Under the pieces are notes generated by a model, which worked only from the letters and a program-made list of their open reading frames with translations, did not search any database and was not told where the DNA came from. DNA of 64,000 bases, from assembly GCA_027946555.1 (NCBI GenBank), contig JAPEVC010000004.1, positions 186,001-250,000 on the forward strand, in the 5' to 3' direction. Below, piece after piece: positions 10,972 through 21,903 of this stretch. Every line of letters begins with the position of its first letter. The first letter of the stretch is position 1. A program made the translations under genes and the position numbers. The stretch comes from Gnomoniopsis sp. IMI 355080. Its lineage: Eukaryota > Ascomycota > Sordariomycetes > Diaporthales > Gnomoniaceae.

Positions 10972-11979
10972 GATCGATCATCCAGGACTTGACAAACTTC
11001 AGCAGCAATGCCCGAAAAAAATGACTAATGCAATATACTCGCCATACAGTGATACACATGAATTGAAGGGGGACAGCAAACGCGTCTAGTAACCTTTGGA
11101 GACGCGTTTTAGTGGGGCGGTGAATGGGAACCGACAAGGATATCGGACTGCTTGTTACTCAGCTCACCTGGGCAATCAGAGATACGCACGGAGTAAACCC
11201 CCTACTTTCAACAGCGGCGGACCCATAAACAACATATTTACCTAGAGTACCTATGGCAGAGTATTCTCATCGCCAACGATTGCAATCTCAAGTTTCGATT
11301 TGTTTGCTTTCTTTCTTTCCTTGGATATGGTGACAATGCACAAGCCTTTTCTTCGAATGTAGCGCCTTGCGTTGCCCGCTTAGTAGGTACCTAGGTACTT
11401 ATCGTCGTAGTACCTTTGCCTTTTATTCTTTTTATTGTTCCTGATTTGGGAGCAGGGGAGGGGGGACGAAACAGCTGGTCAGGCTGTCAAGATCATGTAT
11501 TTCTTGCTCCCCCCCCCCCGGGCACCACTCAACGATGACCGTCGCACAGAAAATATAGAACTGTCGGCTGGCTGCATCTTGCGGGATGTGTCTCAGACCT
11601 CGCCGAACATGCCTCCGAATCTAACCTCGGAGAAGCTCTTGCAGGAATTAGCCGCCCTGCTGCAGTCGATAGAGAAATTTGCCCCATACCCTCCTACCTG
11701 ACTGCCTAATAGCCGAATGGCGCCATCCCCCGTTCCGGAGCATTATCCATCTATATTTTCTCCATTCCCGGACCTCGATTACCAACCCCGAGTCCGCATG
11801 CACGGAAGGTTCCTTGTGCTGAGTCATCCTCCACACATTCTTGTCGATGACACTGATAAAGCTGGATTGATGATACTCAAGGTTCCGTCTCCTTCTTCCC
11901 TTTCCCGGCAAGTACTCTGCACAAAAACGTAACACGTCATACAGACCCTTGATATCTGAAGTCCCATACTGCACTCAAT
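10972..11979. other. Divergent intergenic promoter region
   Basis: Lies between the 5' ends of the helicase (minus) and the Dal5-type permease (plus). It contains a run of 11 C at 11509-11519, a copy of TAGGTACCTAGGTAC at about 11384-11398 and pyrimidine-rich stretches. No coding signal was seen; the 88- and 108-codon frames overlap antisense and lack domains. Confidence 0.6.
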
Positions 11980-13522
11980 ATGGGCCTCAAAGGGGACCCC
12001 GGGACCCTCGCAGTGGCAACAGACAGGGAAGACGGCGATGTTGACTCCGGCCCGGCCAGCGCTGTGACCGACGATGACAACCTCATGGATGACAGCCCCA
12101 ATATTGAACTGGACAGGCGCATTGTCCGTCAGATTGACTTGCGACTCTGTACCATCGCAGGTCTTCTGTGTGCGTTGGATCTCATCGATTCCGGCATCAT
12201 GAGCTCGGCCTCTGCAACCTCTATGCCGGCGGATCTGGGCCTTGTGGGGGACCGATATTCAACGGCTATCTGGATTGTCACATTGGCGCAAGTTGTCTTT
12301 AAACTTCCAGCTACGATTGCTATGCGCTTTATCGGCCCTCCCATCTTCTTCACTTGCACCACCATCTTGTTCGGCCTCATCACGCTGTGCATGGCTTATG
12401 TGACGGATTGGAGGCAGATGATTGGTTTGAGATTCCTGATGGGACTGGCAATGTCAGGCATATATCCTGGCTTGGCATATCTCATCTCAACTTGGTAAGC
12501 GATACCAATGTTCACCTATTCCATTGAAAACATGTTCCCAGTCCCACTAACAGGTCTCCAGGTACACACGCAAGCAGCAGCAGCTCCGCTTTGCCTATTT
12601 GCAGTCTGGACAAGTGATCGTTGTCGCCACTGGAAGCATCGTTAATTATGGTCTAGATCTTCTCGACCAGTCTCACGGGCTTCGTGGATGGCAATGGATG
12701 TTCGTCGTGCAAGGGGCTATCACCATGTTTCTCGGCGTCCTGACCTTCTTCTGGATTCCCGACTTTCCAGAAAATGCCACAAAGACACTCTGGTTCCTCA
12801 CAAGCGACGATATAGATCAGGTCCTGGATACTATCAACCAAGATCGCAAAGATGCTGGACCACCGGAACCATTTACCACATCCGCCATCCTCACGCCTTT
12901 CCTGGACATTAAGCTTTATGCTTTTAGCCTACTCTTTTTCCTCCAAAACGTCGTATCTACAGCTCTCTCCTACTTCATACCCACCATCCTCGTTGGCATG
13001 GGCTTCACCTCTGCCGATTCGATTCTGCTCTACGCGCCGCCTTACTACTACGCCGTCATCCCCGTCATTCTCACCTCTATCCTTGCGGACCGCTTTTCCC
13101 TCCGCGGACCTGTCATTGTCTTCAACGCACTCTGTCTCATTGCGGGCATGGCGATGCTTGGGTTTCCAACCAATGTTGGCGTGCGCTATACTGGCGTGCT
13201 CTTTGCCACCGGTGCCTACGTCTCGAATTGGGCGGCTATGAATGCATGGCAAATGAACAATGTCACCGGTCAGTGGAAGCGGGCGACAGTGGCTGCAACA
13301 GTGAGTGGTTGCAATGCGCTGGGCGGCATTGCGGGATCCTATATCTTTAGAGCGAATGAAGCGCCGTGGTATCCCACAGCAATATGGGTCAGCATCGGGT
13401 CTCATATCCTGATTATAGTAATTGTCGTGCTCGGGTTCTTGCTCTTCTGGAGGGCGAATCGACGAGCAAGGGCTGGGAAGGGCATCATCGAAGGCGTTGA
13501 GGGATTCAGGTATATTTACTGA
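11980..13522 (+). CDS. MFS anion:cation symporter (Dal5/Tna1-type)
   Basis: Two exons, 11980-12494 and 12562-13522 (67-nt intron with CTAAC and TCCAG, phase 2), give 491 residues. An acidic N-terminal tail leads to the family's first-helix start with an IDLR motif. The loop-2 region is diverged, followed by GLRFLMGLAMSGIYPGL, the family's STWYTRKQQQLRFA after the splice, GWQWMFVVQGA, WIPDFPEN, and LSNWAAMNAWQMNNVTGQWKR-type helix 10-11 residues. The family (allantoate, nicotinate, pantothenate and other organic anions) works as proton symporters in the plasma membrane. The substrate cannot be read from sequence. An alternative acceptor at 12553 (AACAG) would break the frame. Confidence 0.9.
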
Positions 13523-13704
13523 GCAGACAAAATACAGGGTTTGTATCATTCCGAGATGAACATTTACATTAGTGTATGTCTATCATTTCTATGTCTGTGT
13601 CTAGCCCAAGAAGACCTGTATCAATATATCTCGAGTCTCTAGATCTAGAATTTATATCCAAAAAGCGCAATTGAGAACCTTTCTAAAACCTCGACTCCCC
13701 CAAC

Positions 13705-13705
<1 letters not shown>

Positions 13706-13736
<31 letters not shown>
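13706..13736. repeat. Poly-A run of 31
   Basis: Uninterrupted A31 about 48 bases past the stop codon of the minus-strand SET gene; on that gene's strand it reads as poly-T. It lies between two convergent 3' ends. Confidence 0.97.
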
Positions 13737-13739
<3 letters not shown>

Positions 13740-13784
13740 GGTATCCTTAACCAACGAACAGTTGCACCTCAGTCCCATTATCAG

Positions 13785-14725
13785 TCAATTGCTGTATTCC
13801 TCCGACTTGACCCTGCACCCTTCGCAAGCACATACAAAGCCCCATGTGTGTTGTGTTGTGGCTCGCCAGCCTTCTCGACTAAATCGAGTATGGTCGAGAT
13901 ATTTGAGCGTAACTTCCTCCCCTTCCTCAATATTTCGAATTGCGGTGATGACTTTATAGCCGTCAGTAGTCTGCCTAGACCGTGCATTTGGACAGCAGGA
14001 GTGGTTAATCCGAGCCGTGAGGAGGAACAATCGCCGGACAGTCCATAACCTGCCTCGACCGGGCTCCAATTTGGAGAATTCGTTGGTGTTGAACGTGTAG
14101 TAAAGTCTGACGGCAAAGTACAACTCGTCTTCAGTCAACTCGACACCGGCGTGTCGAAGCTGCTCTTGGAACCACTCTCGCGATCCGGGTTCTACGTGCG
14201 GGTGCAGGCTTGCATATTGCTCTCGCGTGTCCATAGGTAATTGGACATACTGGTTCAAGACTTGAAATAATACCTGACTCAGTAATCCATTGGTATCGTA
14301 TTTTGGGAACGGATCCTCTGTCGGTTCCTGGATCGAGATGACGAATGGGTCATTGAGAATGATGCTACCTCGTGGAATGCGGCGGCTGGCAATGACGCCC
14401 ATGCCTTTGCCTGGAATTGATTGTACTGTGAATGGCTCACCTGTGTGCAATGCGTTAAAACGGCCGCGGCAGTGTTGATGTTGATTCGTAGCTACTTATA
14501 CTTACCTCCCAGCCTTGGGAGACAAGGCTTCTGCTGTATCTTCCTCATGAAAGGGTCATCTTCGGGCACAGCAGCAAGAAGTTCCACCAACTTTATGGGA
14601 ATGCAATCCTCATTTACGTCCTCGTGTCGCGGTATATCTTGCGAAGCATCGTCTTCGGAAGGTGAAGACAATAGCTGCTCTAAATTTAAGGGAGAAGGGT
14701 CGTCGTCGAGTTCCATATTAGGCAT
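13785..14725 (-). CDS. SET-domain protein
   Basis: Two exons, 14725-14506 and 14440-13785, split by a 65-nt GTAAGT...ACACAG intron (phase 1), give 291 residues. Residues 1-70 are acidic and Ser-rich. The SET domain starts at about 75 with FTVQSIPGKGMGVIASRRI and continues with the AdoMet/active-site motif RINHSCCPNA (about 217-226), GEEVTLKYL, and a post-SET-like CACEGC near the C-terminus. This matches the fungal Set5/Set6-like class of short SET proteins, probable lysine methyltransferases acting on histone or other proteins. The MYND finger common in relatives is absent. Confidence 0.85.
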
Positions 14726-15810
14726 AAAAAGAGTGGAAATGCCTCACAGCCGTGAGGTTGTCTATTATAAGTAAGGAGCAACTCTATTGGCAGCCAAATT
14801 CCTTGAATGATATCGAGGGTACCTAGGGGAATTTAGGTAGTCAGGAAGCAGGAAACCAGCCTCGTGCAATTCACGGATTTCCTGCTGAGTTCCCAATTTG
14901 TTCTGCAGCCTCCCGTATGAAAATCTGTCATCTTAGTCTGGTTTACAAATGAGCTTCCAAGTTTTTATGTGGAGGTATCAAATGATTCACAGATCCTTCT
15001 ACCAACTGGGGACCACTGAGTCAGACCGTATAAAACGATCCGGACAAATTCCGTACAGCTCGCCAATCCAAAACAGAGGCGTCCTAAAATGGGCGCTTGA
15101 TGATAAAAAAGTGTATGACGTCAACCTCTGTACAGAATACTTAAATTAGAACACTGTCGATAGGTTCTATTAGGTTCTATCAGTTATGCTCTATCATCGG
15201 AATTCATCGGAATGGACTCAAGGTTGGCTTCGAATTTTGGCCAGAACCTCAATGTTGGCTAGAGTCCGACACTGTCGTTTCGTCAGAGTTTTTTCCTACA
15301 CTTAATACACATCCCTATAAATCAATAATATGTCATGTATACTGCGCGTCCGATATAGTATTTCAAGTGGTTCAAAAACCCAAGTTCCGAAGCACCCTAC
15401 ACGTAGGAAGGTTAGGTAATTGACTCAACAACGGCTAATACGCAGAGAAACAGCCTGCTGCAGGTTCCTGAGACCCCATAGCAAGCGCAAAAGACGAGGT
15501 AATACCAATGCTTAAGATTGAGAAGATAAATCAGTGCAAAATTTCACACGCGATGCCCCACTCTGTCATGCTAGAATTAGGAAAATGCCGACATTGCTCG
15601 CGAACTCTGACAAAGCCATGGGTAGGTACATCTAGGAAGAATTCAAGGAACAGGATGATATTCTAGCAGGACGGATCAAGGCGTTGCATGCTTCCTATAT
15701 ATGCGTACGTCGTATCGTACCTACTTGCGGTTCACCGAATTTTTGGCTACACATTTGGGGAACAAACTCACCTATTGGCTTCACCTAAGCAAAAGATATT
15801 GGCGTGCATC
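14726..15810. other. Intergenic, no gene seen
   Basis: No supported frame. It has small direct repeats (TAGGTTCTAT at about 15160-15180) and a GTACCTAGG motif at about 14820. Confidence 0.55.
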
Positions 15811-16383
15811 CTAGGCAAAACGCCTTCTGATGCCTCTCGAAGTCCTAGTCTGCGTGCTCTTCTCAGCCTTCTCAATCTCCTCCCTCAGCCTATGAATCTG
15901 TAATGTCTGCGTCATCTCCGCTGACTTTCCCATCCACTCTACTGTAGCCACGACGTTCGGGACGTTCGTCCTCGGTGCCAATTTCTTGACAAGCTTCAGC
16001 TCCCGCGCGGTTTGCTGGATAGCCAAGTTACGGGCATTCCGCACAGCATCCTCGGCCCCCGGGACACCAGCCAGGAAGAGGGAGGCGGCATGAAGGCCAC
16101 GGGAGCACGGGAGAAAGGAGCTTGTAGGGCGTGGACTTGTCTTGCGGGCAAGTTCCCAAGCGCTGGCGGTTGGGGACATGGAAAGAGTCGGTGAAAGTTG
16201 GATGGGAGAGGCACAGGAAATTGTAGATGAGGTGCTGCAACGGCGCGGAAAGGGGAGGGAGAGGGTAAGGTGAGGAGGGATGAGGTGTGATGGCTCAAGT
16301 GTTGGGTCGGCCCAATCTGCTGGTGAGAGCCATTGGTCGGCATCGAAGAGAACCTCCATGACCTGTCCCTCACGTCTGGCCAT
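15811..16383 (-). CDS. Hypothetical protein, 190 residues
   Basis: Single open frame beginning MARREGQVMEVLFDADQWLS. The N-terminal 50 residues look like ordinary coding sequence. The middle is Ser/Pro-rich, and residues 115-180 form a charged helical segment with ARELKLVKKL and HRLREEIEKAEKS, probably amphipathic or coiled coil. I recognise no family. Two overlapping frames of similar length exist (162 codons at 15996-16484 minus, 143 codons at 16280-16711 plus); this one was preferred for its composition and helical C-terminus. Extra exons upstream cannot be excluded. Confidence 0.45.
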   Translation of the reverse strand: MARREGQVMEVLFDADQWLSPADWADPTLEPSHLIPPHLTLSLPFPRRCSTSSTISCASPIQLSPTLSMSPTASAWELARKTSPRPTSSFLPCSRGLHAASLFLAGVPGAEDAVRNARNLAIQQTARELKLVKKLAPRTNVPNVVATVEWMGKSAEMTQTLQIHRLREEIEKAEKSTQTRTSRGIRRRFA

Positions 16384-17125
16384 GCTGTCGTTGAACGACT
16401 ACCGACCTGACTTGTCTTGTTCTTCGGAAATGAGTAACGAGCACTTGGACCACGACCACCACTTACCCAGGAAGGGTCTGCCAAAACCAGTTGGCAATTT
16501 GACTCTGCACAGGAAGAACTTGCTGATCTGCGCTGCAGGATTCAGGCTATTCTTAAGTTCTTCTCAGTGTAAGTGGTGTCTGCAGAGGATCAGGTTTCAG
16601 CGTGGTGTGAGAAGATTATTAGGATTGGTGTCGAGCTTTATACACAGTCGCCTTTGGTTCAGGTGTGAGGGCTTCCATCAAGGAAACAATAGCTTTGTAT
16701 CATTTCAATAGCTGTCCCTGACAACCCCAAGCATGCCACTTTGTGTGCTCAGTGAAATGCCTTTTGTTCTGGAGGACAATGGCAATCTTCTCACAATCAG
16801 CGTCATGTCCAGGTGAACATACGTTCCAGGCTTAGTTGCCTGGAAAGCTGATCCTATGCCCTTAACAGCTACAACAGTGTCTAGGTGCCGTGCTATTGGT
16901 CGCTGACGAAGACGCTCCTTGTTGTTCGCAACCACGTCAGACCTTGCAGCGATACAAGAATAAAGGCTCGACAAAGCATTTGGAAATGTGACCAACTCGC
17001 TTCATAGAACAGTGCTCCCCACGCGGGTTTACCGCCGGCGTTGGACAGAAACATGCCGTTTCGTAGCTGAAGTTCCCCTTGTGTTGTCTCCTCGTCGAGA
17101 TCGGGCGAAAGAGCAGCCCTTGCCC
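16384..17125. other. Intergenic, no gene seen
   Basis: Short frames only. It holds the promoter of the hypothetical gene and the 3' flank of arp6. Confidence 0.5.
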
Positions 17126-18526
17126 TCAATCTGCTCCTAGGCCAGTAGCAAACTTCCTCGCAACCCATGCGGCGCCGTTCTCCTCGTATTCCTGCTTCGT
17201 GACAGCCAGCTTATCGATATGCTCATGCCTTGCAAAGTTTGCCGCACCGCGCCATGTAGCGCAAATGGAATTCTCGGGTCTAGCAACCCTGACCATACAC
17301 TCATCTGGTACGCGCAAGACAATCTCCTTTTGAAGCCGTTGTATGAACCCGTCAAATTGTGTGCTGCCACCGACCACTAAGATATTCGCCAGCAAACCCG
17401 GCCACAACCCAACGGGCAGCGCCTGCAGGGACTGGTGGACCAGGTCAGCAAGACCTGGTGCATTCATGCCAACATCGGATGGATTGAATAGGATCTCGGG
17501 AACGACGAAGCGCTCATTGCGTAGAGTGAGAATATCCTCGTTCGAGGCTGCCGCCGCAAGTTTACGTTGTTTCGCGGTAGAAGTGGCGTCGAATTCACGC
17601 ACAATTCCCTCGGCGCGGTTGTGGAAATCCGGAAGAACGTAATCCTTTGCTATCCCAGCCCCCGTCCTGTACGATTCCCTCTTCTCGCCGCGGGTACCCT
17701 TCCACGTTTTCTCCAGATCGCCCTTGAAGTCAAGGGAGACATAGCAAGTCTTCTCCTTGATTTCGTTGACAATATGTGTGTCGTTTCGCATGTCGTAGTG
17801 TCGCAAGGAGAGCAGCCGTGTGAGGTAGTTGGTCATAAACTTGCCGCCGACATCGAGTCTGCGAATGGCGGACTGCAGCGGGCGACCTTGGAAAATGGGC
17901 GTTATTGTGGTGAACGAGTAGCCGCAATCGATCAGGAGCATGAGTTCGACAGGTAGTTGTGCAGATGATGCATCGTGGCCAGGGGTTCGGAAGGTTGGCT
18001 GGATATCGTCGTAGGCACTGAAGGTAGGCACTGGCATATCGTTAGCATTCAATACCAAAGTCATTCGTCCAGGCGACGGGTGTGAAGACATACCCAGTCC
18101 TCGGTAGTAACTCGCAAAACCGAACTCTTCGAAGACCATCTGATCACAATTCGTCTGTAGCGCGGGCAGCGCATTCGGCTGCTCCGTCAAGACCAGGCGC
18201 GTCTCGGCCGGGTCGCATTTCTGTGGCGCGTCGCGGTTGAAGAATTCATGGTCCCAGACCTCTTTCTGTGCCTCCCAGTTGACAATGTATCCCTTGTCGA
18301 CTGGCCGCCGGTAAGCAACCTCGCCAAAGTCTTTGCATTTTGACAAATCCGATGCGACGTACGTCTTTCTCGTGCGGTCACGGGCAATGCAGTTGGGTAT
18401 GACGCGGGGCTCGTCGATACTCTCGGCCGTCACGAAGCCCGCTTTGAGGGTGTGGGCACCGTTGTCAAGCACAAGCGTACGGGAAGGCGGTGGTGGAGGT
18501 GCCGGTTTTGACCGTCTGGGGGCCAT
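17126..18526 (-). CDS. arp6: Actin-related protein 6 (SWR1 complex subunit)
   Basis: Intronless, 466 residues. A short basic/proline-rich start (MAPRRSKPAPPPPPSR) precedes the actin fold: phosphate-loop-1 LVLDNGAHTLKAGF, then VNWEAQKEVWDHEF, LTEQPNALP, the second loop LLIDCGYSFTTITP, and C-terminal ILVVGGSTQFDGF and ENSICATWRGAANFA. The residues LDVGGKFMTNYLTRLLS and HYDMRNDT are typical of Arp6. Arp6 with Swc2/Swc6 helps the SWR1 remodeller exchange H2A for H2A.Z in nucleosomes. The length is normal for the family and no key segment is missing. Confidence 0.95.
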   Translation of the reverse strand: MAPRRSKPAPPPPPSRTLVLDNGAHTLKAGFVTAESIDEPRVIPNCIARDRTRKTYVASDLSKCKDFGEVAYRRPVDKGYIVNWEAQKEVWDHEFFNRDAPQKCDPAETRLVLTEQPNALPALQTNCDQMVFEEFGFASYYRGLGMSSHPSPGRMTLVLNANDMPVPTFSAYDDIQPTFRTPGHDASSAQLPVELMLLIDCGYSFTTITPIFQGRPLQSAIRRLDVGGKFMTNYLTRLLSLRHYDMRNDTHIVNEIKEKTCYVSLDFKGDLEKTWKGTRGEKRESYRTGAGIAKDYVLPDFHNRAEGIVREFDATSTAKQRKLAAAASNEDILTLRNERFVVPEILFNPSDVGMNAPGLADLVHQSLQALPVGLWPGLLANILVVGGSTQFDGFIQRLQKEIVLRVPDECMVRVARPENSICATWRGAANFARHEHIDKLAVTKQEYEENGAAWVARKFATGLGAD

Positions 18527-19261
18527 TGTGAGCGAAGTTGTGCAGTTGCAAATGTAGTCGGATGATGGACAACTTTTGAGGTCCTCGGACAGCTTCGGCT
18601 TGTTTTCGGCGAACCTTGTTGATAACTTGGATTGCCATCCCTGTCATCTCAAAGCACATGCAGATTACATGTAATTGATATGGATGTTTACAGTCTACAG
18701 TACTAAGGTACTAATTATTTGAATGCTCCCATTAAATTTGTAACAGCGCCGTTTCCTTGAAAGAACGCGACTTCTCGAACTCTGTGCGATCCGAACTCTA
18801 GCATCAATTGCTAGCTAATCCTGTATACTCCTTCAAGTTTAGCAATCAGGTTTTCTGTGACCTGTCTGGTCTAGGCAACAGCACTTAACTTGGAGAGAGG
18901 TGAGCATACACGATCAAAAAGGCTAGCACCATCCCTCACAGACCTCTTAGCTGCAGTATACTATTAGATATCTACAGCTCTCACGGTAGTATTCTTCTTA
19001 TATAGGAAGGCCGGATTAACTGAAAATATCAAGCTTAAATCACATGGTCAGGCACAGCGACGCGCAAGGCTACCGTGCTGACTGCAGTCCAACAACAACA
19101 GCAGAGCATACATACCATAGAGGATCAGGCATCCAAAATACAAAAATACAAATACAAGCTCCCATATCATCCTCTTGTCGCAATCTTCATCAGACTCTTC
19201 CAGTACAATAGTACTCTTTTAGGATTTCCGTGAATGAGCAATGCCTACTTCCAATCTCAAA
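18527..19261. other. Divergent intergenic promoter region
   Basis: Between arp6 (minus) and the Ecm33-like gene (plus). AT-rich at 18660-18730 and 18950-19010. No coding signal. Confidence 0.55.
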
Positions 19262-20711
19262 ATGTTGCCAACGCTAATAGTGTTTCTTGCAGCACTTTCT
19301 TCATGCTTAGGTGAGTACATTACCCACAATACTTTATACCTGTCTTCTTCCTAAGGAACTTGAAATTCTTCAGCTTGTAAGCATCTCTCTTGGAACCCAG
19401 ACTCACTTCTAATCATCACAGCCGCCGGATCGGAGGCTTCCTGCTCCGCGGCAACCTTAACGGTCAACTCGGCAGCAGATGCCACTTCTCTATCCCAATG
19501 CACGACCATATATGGAGATGTCCAAATTGGCCCAGACGCCGAGTCCTCAATTAATTTGTCTGGGCCCGTGAATATCGTCGGTGACCTACGGCTGGAAAAC
19601 GTCAATACGCTGTCCCTGTCGAGCGACTCCATAGCAGCCATTTTCGGTACACTCGCAATCAACAATGCCACTACTCTGTCGACTCTCGCACTCAGAAATC
19701 TCACAATGATTGGTGAAATTCAGATGAATTTTGTTCCCGATCTTTATGAGTTCGGATTTGACAGCGGAGTCACGTCTGTCAAGCAGGTCGACATTGTAGA
19801 CACCTCCCTCGCCTCTCTGGATGGTCTCGCTTTTACTGAGATCGTCCACTTGAACCTTACTCAGAACGAAAGACTTAACACAGTCAATCTGCCGCTCATC
19901 AATTCATCCGGAGTCCTCATGTTCGCTGAAAATGGCGAAGCGATGGAATTGAATATGCCGGACCTGAGTACCGTCAATGAGCTGTTCATCAGCAGCGTCG
20001 CACAAATCAAACTTCCGTCGCTTCAAAAAATCCAAAGCACCGCGAAATTTGATACAAATTACTTTACCACATTCTCAGCTCCGTTCTTGCAATCATGCGG
20101 TGGTGACCTTTCGATCGTCAACAACCCTTCGCTCGAGAGCTTCCTCCTCCAACAGCTTAGCTCCGTGGAGGGGTCGTTGCTCGTCACCGATAATAGCCAA
20201 TTGTCAATTTTTGCCGGTTTTAAAATTGAATCCGTAGGCAACGACATAGAGCTTCGTGGTAACTTCACCGAGTAAGTCAAACGGGAATCTGATGGCCTTT
20301 CGTACGCTGTACTAAACGCTCGTTTTCTTCGACAGAGTCTTCTTCCCCGACATGGACAATGTCGGAGGCAATATGTTTGTTGCTAGTACTTACAATATCA
20401 CGGAATATTGTGCCGGCTTGCAACGCCTCGCGCCGGTTTCACAAGGAGGCGGAGGTCAGGTCCATGGCAACTTTACTTGCTTGAGCAATGACGAGGACGT
20501 CACTACAGAAAGTCCTGCCAGCAGCTCTACGTCGACCTCCAGCAGTAGTTCAACTCCAACAGTCAGCAACACTAGCCCCTTATTATCCAATGACGCTACG
20601 CAAACCTCCAGCACTAATCCAACGCCTAGCAGCGAGGGATGGCAGACTAGACCAAAGCCGTCCAAATGCGGAGCATACTTGGGGGTTCTGATTCTGGCAA
20701 TCCTGATATGA
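19262..20711 (+). CDS. GPI-anchored cell-wall protein, Ecm33/Sps2 family
   Basis: Three exons, 19262-19310, 19422-20271 and 20336-20711, give 424 residues. Exon 1 encodes just the signal peptide MLPTLIVFLAALSSC, so the first intron (111 nt) separates it from the mature chain. The mature protein has receptor-L-like leucine-rich repeats (for example LRLENVNTLSLSSDSIAAIF and a later LQKIQSTAKFDT), several N-glycosylation sites, a C-terminal Ser/Thr-rich stalk with the STSTSSSSSTPT type composition, and a short hydrophobic end LGVLILAILI for GPI transfer. Ecm33 proteins sit in plasma membrane and wall and are needed for wall integrity. An upstream ATG at 19232 is out of keeping with the signal peptide and was not used. 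Confidence 0.88.
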
Positions 20712-21489
20712 ATAAGGAAAGGGCACGAAAAAAAAAATGCCGTTCTGTTTCCGGCGTGTGGTAAGGATTTGTCCCACGAGGAATGATTGGAGGGCCTTGT
20801 TCAACGGCATAGAGAAATGCGCATGGAGTGCTTCAGTGGATGGACCTCAGGATGATGGTCCCATGCCCCGTGGCATTAACCGGACCCATATACAGCATGA
20901 AATCTATGTCATCGAGTGGCAATTACCTACTATCCATTATGAGAAAATGTTGACAATGAGGTACTACATAATGTTCCACATAAAGATGAGCGTGCAATAC
21001 ATAGTGTCACGTATCACGATGCCCAGGAGGTGACCCAACATATATTGCCAACACGACCATTCCGTGCACAACGAGGTCCATATACCATGGAAACAAGACA
21101 AAGTATCGTAGATCAATGTTGAACGAGCTAGACTAAACCCAACCTTTCATCAAGGACCGCTGCGTAACTATACGCATCACTCGATCCAGTCTTGGCACCG
21201 CTAAACTAGCCCGTCCACTCAAGCTGATATCCGGGTTGTTTCAGTCCGCATCAGAGATCTCGTTTACCGACTTCCGTGGGCCGTAGATCGAGCTGAAGTG
21301 CTTGAAAGCGATCGATGCTGCTAAAGGTCCGCTTGGTACAGAAGGTATAAGGAGGCTCTGTGCGGCTCTGTTAATTTCCACGGTAACAGCTTGTGTAAAC
21401 TCAGTCTCCGCCACTATCCAACAGTCTTACGTTTTTTTCTACTAAACTCAATTACTTCGTCTAAAAAAGGCTTATATTAGTCACTCAAG
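20712..21489. other. Intergenic, promoter of the metallothionein-like gene
   Basis: No frame with support. The last 200 bases before 21490 hold pyrimidine-rich tracts and a TTATATTAG stretch at about 21471; I could not identify a clear metal-response site. Confidence 0.5.
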
Positions 21490-21640
21490 ATGCCTGCTGA
21501 ATGTAGCTGCAAGACCTGCACCTGCACGAACTGCGGTCCTACCTGTTCATGCTGCGTATGTCAAGGCCTGTTTAGACGGTTATGAAGCTTTGTGAGAGGA
21601 ATCGCGCTGACAGTCTCGAAAATAGAAAGATAAGCAGTAA
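21490..21640 (+). CDS. Metallothionein-like protein, 26 residues
   Basis: Exon 1 (21490-21555) starts MPAECSCKTCTCTNC and continues GPTCSCC. A 70-nt intron (21556-21625; GTATGT, GCTGAC branch-like box, ATAG) is followed by a five-codon exon 2, KDKQ-stop, in phase 0. The spliced product has 8 Cys in 26 residues in CxC, CxxC and CC groupings and no aromatic residue or His, the pattern of small fungal copper metallothioneins. If unspliced, the frame runs on to VCQGLFRRL and stops, which is less like the family. The presumed role is binding Cu(I), Zn or Cd in the cytosol. It is too short for usual gene-calling thresholds. Confidence 0.75.
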
Positions 21641-21903
21641 ACATGAACTCCATGGTTATGGGATGGGAACATGAACGCTGCGTGCTTAGGTACCCGCGGT
21701 AGTCGACTAAGGGGTGGAAAGGATAGAAGGAGAGACTTGGAGTATTAGGATAGTCTCAGTCGCTACTGTCGAATAGATCTGGGGATTCTATATAACAATC
21801 GAATATAATTAAAGCGTCCTAAAACATGTGATGATGTTTGATCAAGTCTAGCCCTTGCTCCTAGAAGTATGGAAGCCATCTATGCTCTTAAGTCTCGCGA
21901 TGT

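Noticed and set aside
15996..16484. 162-codon minus frame overlapping the hypothetical gene
   Set aside because: Pro/Ser-rich composition without helical or domain pattern; the 190-codon frame looks more protein-like, though neither is certain.
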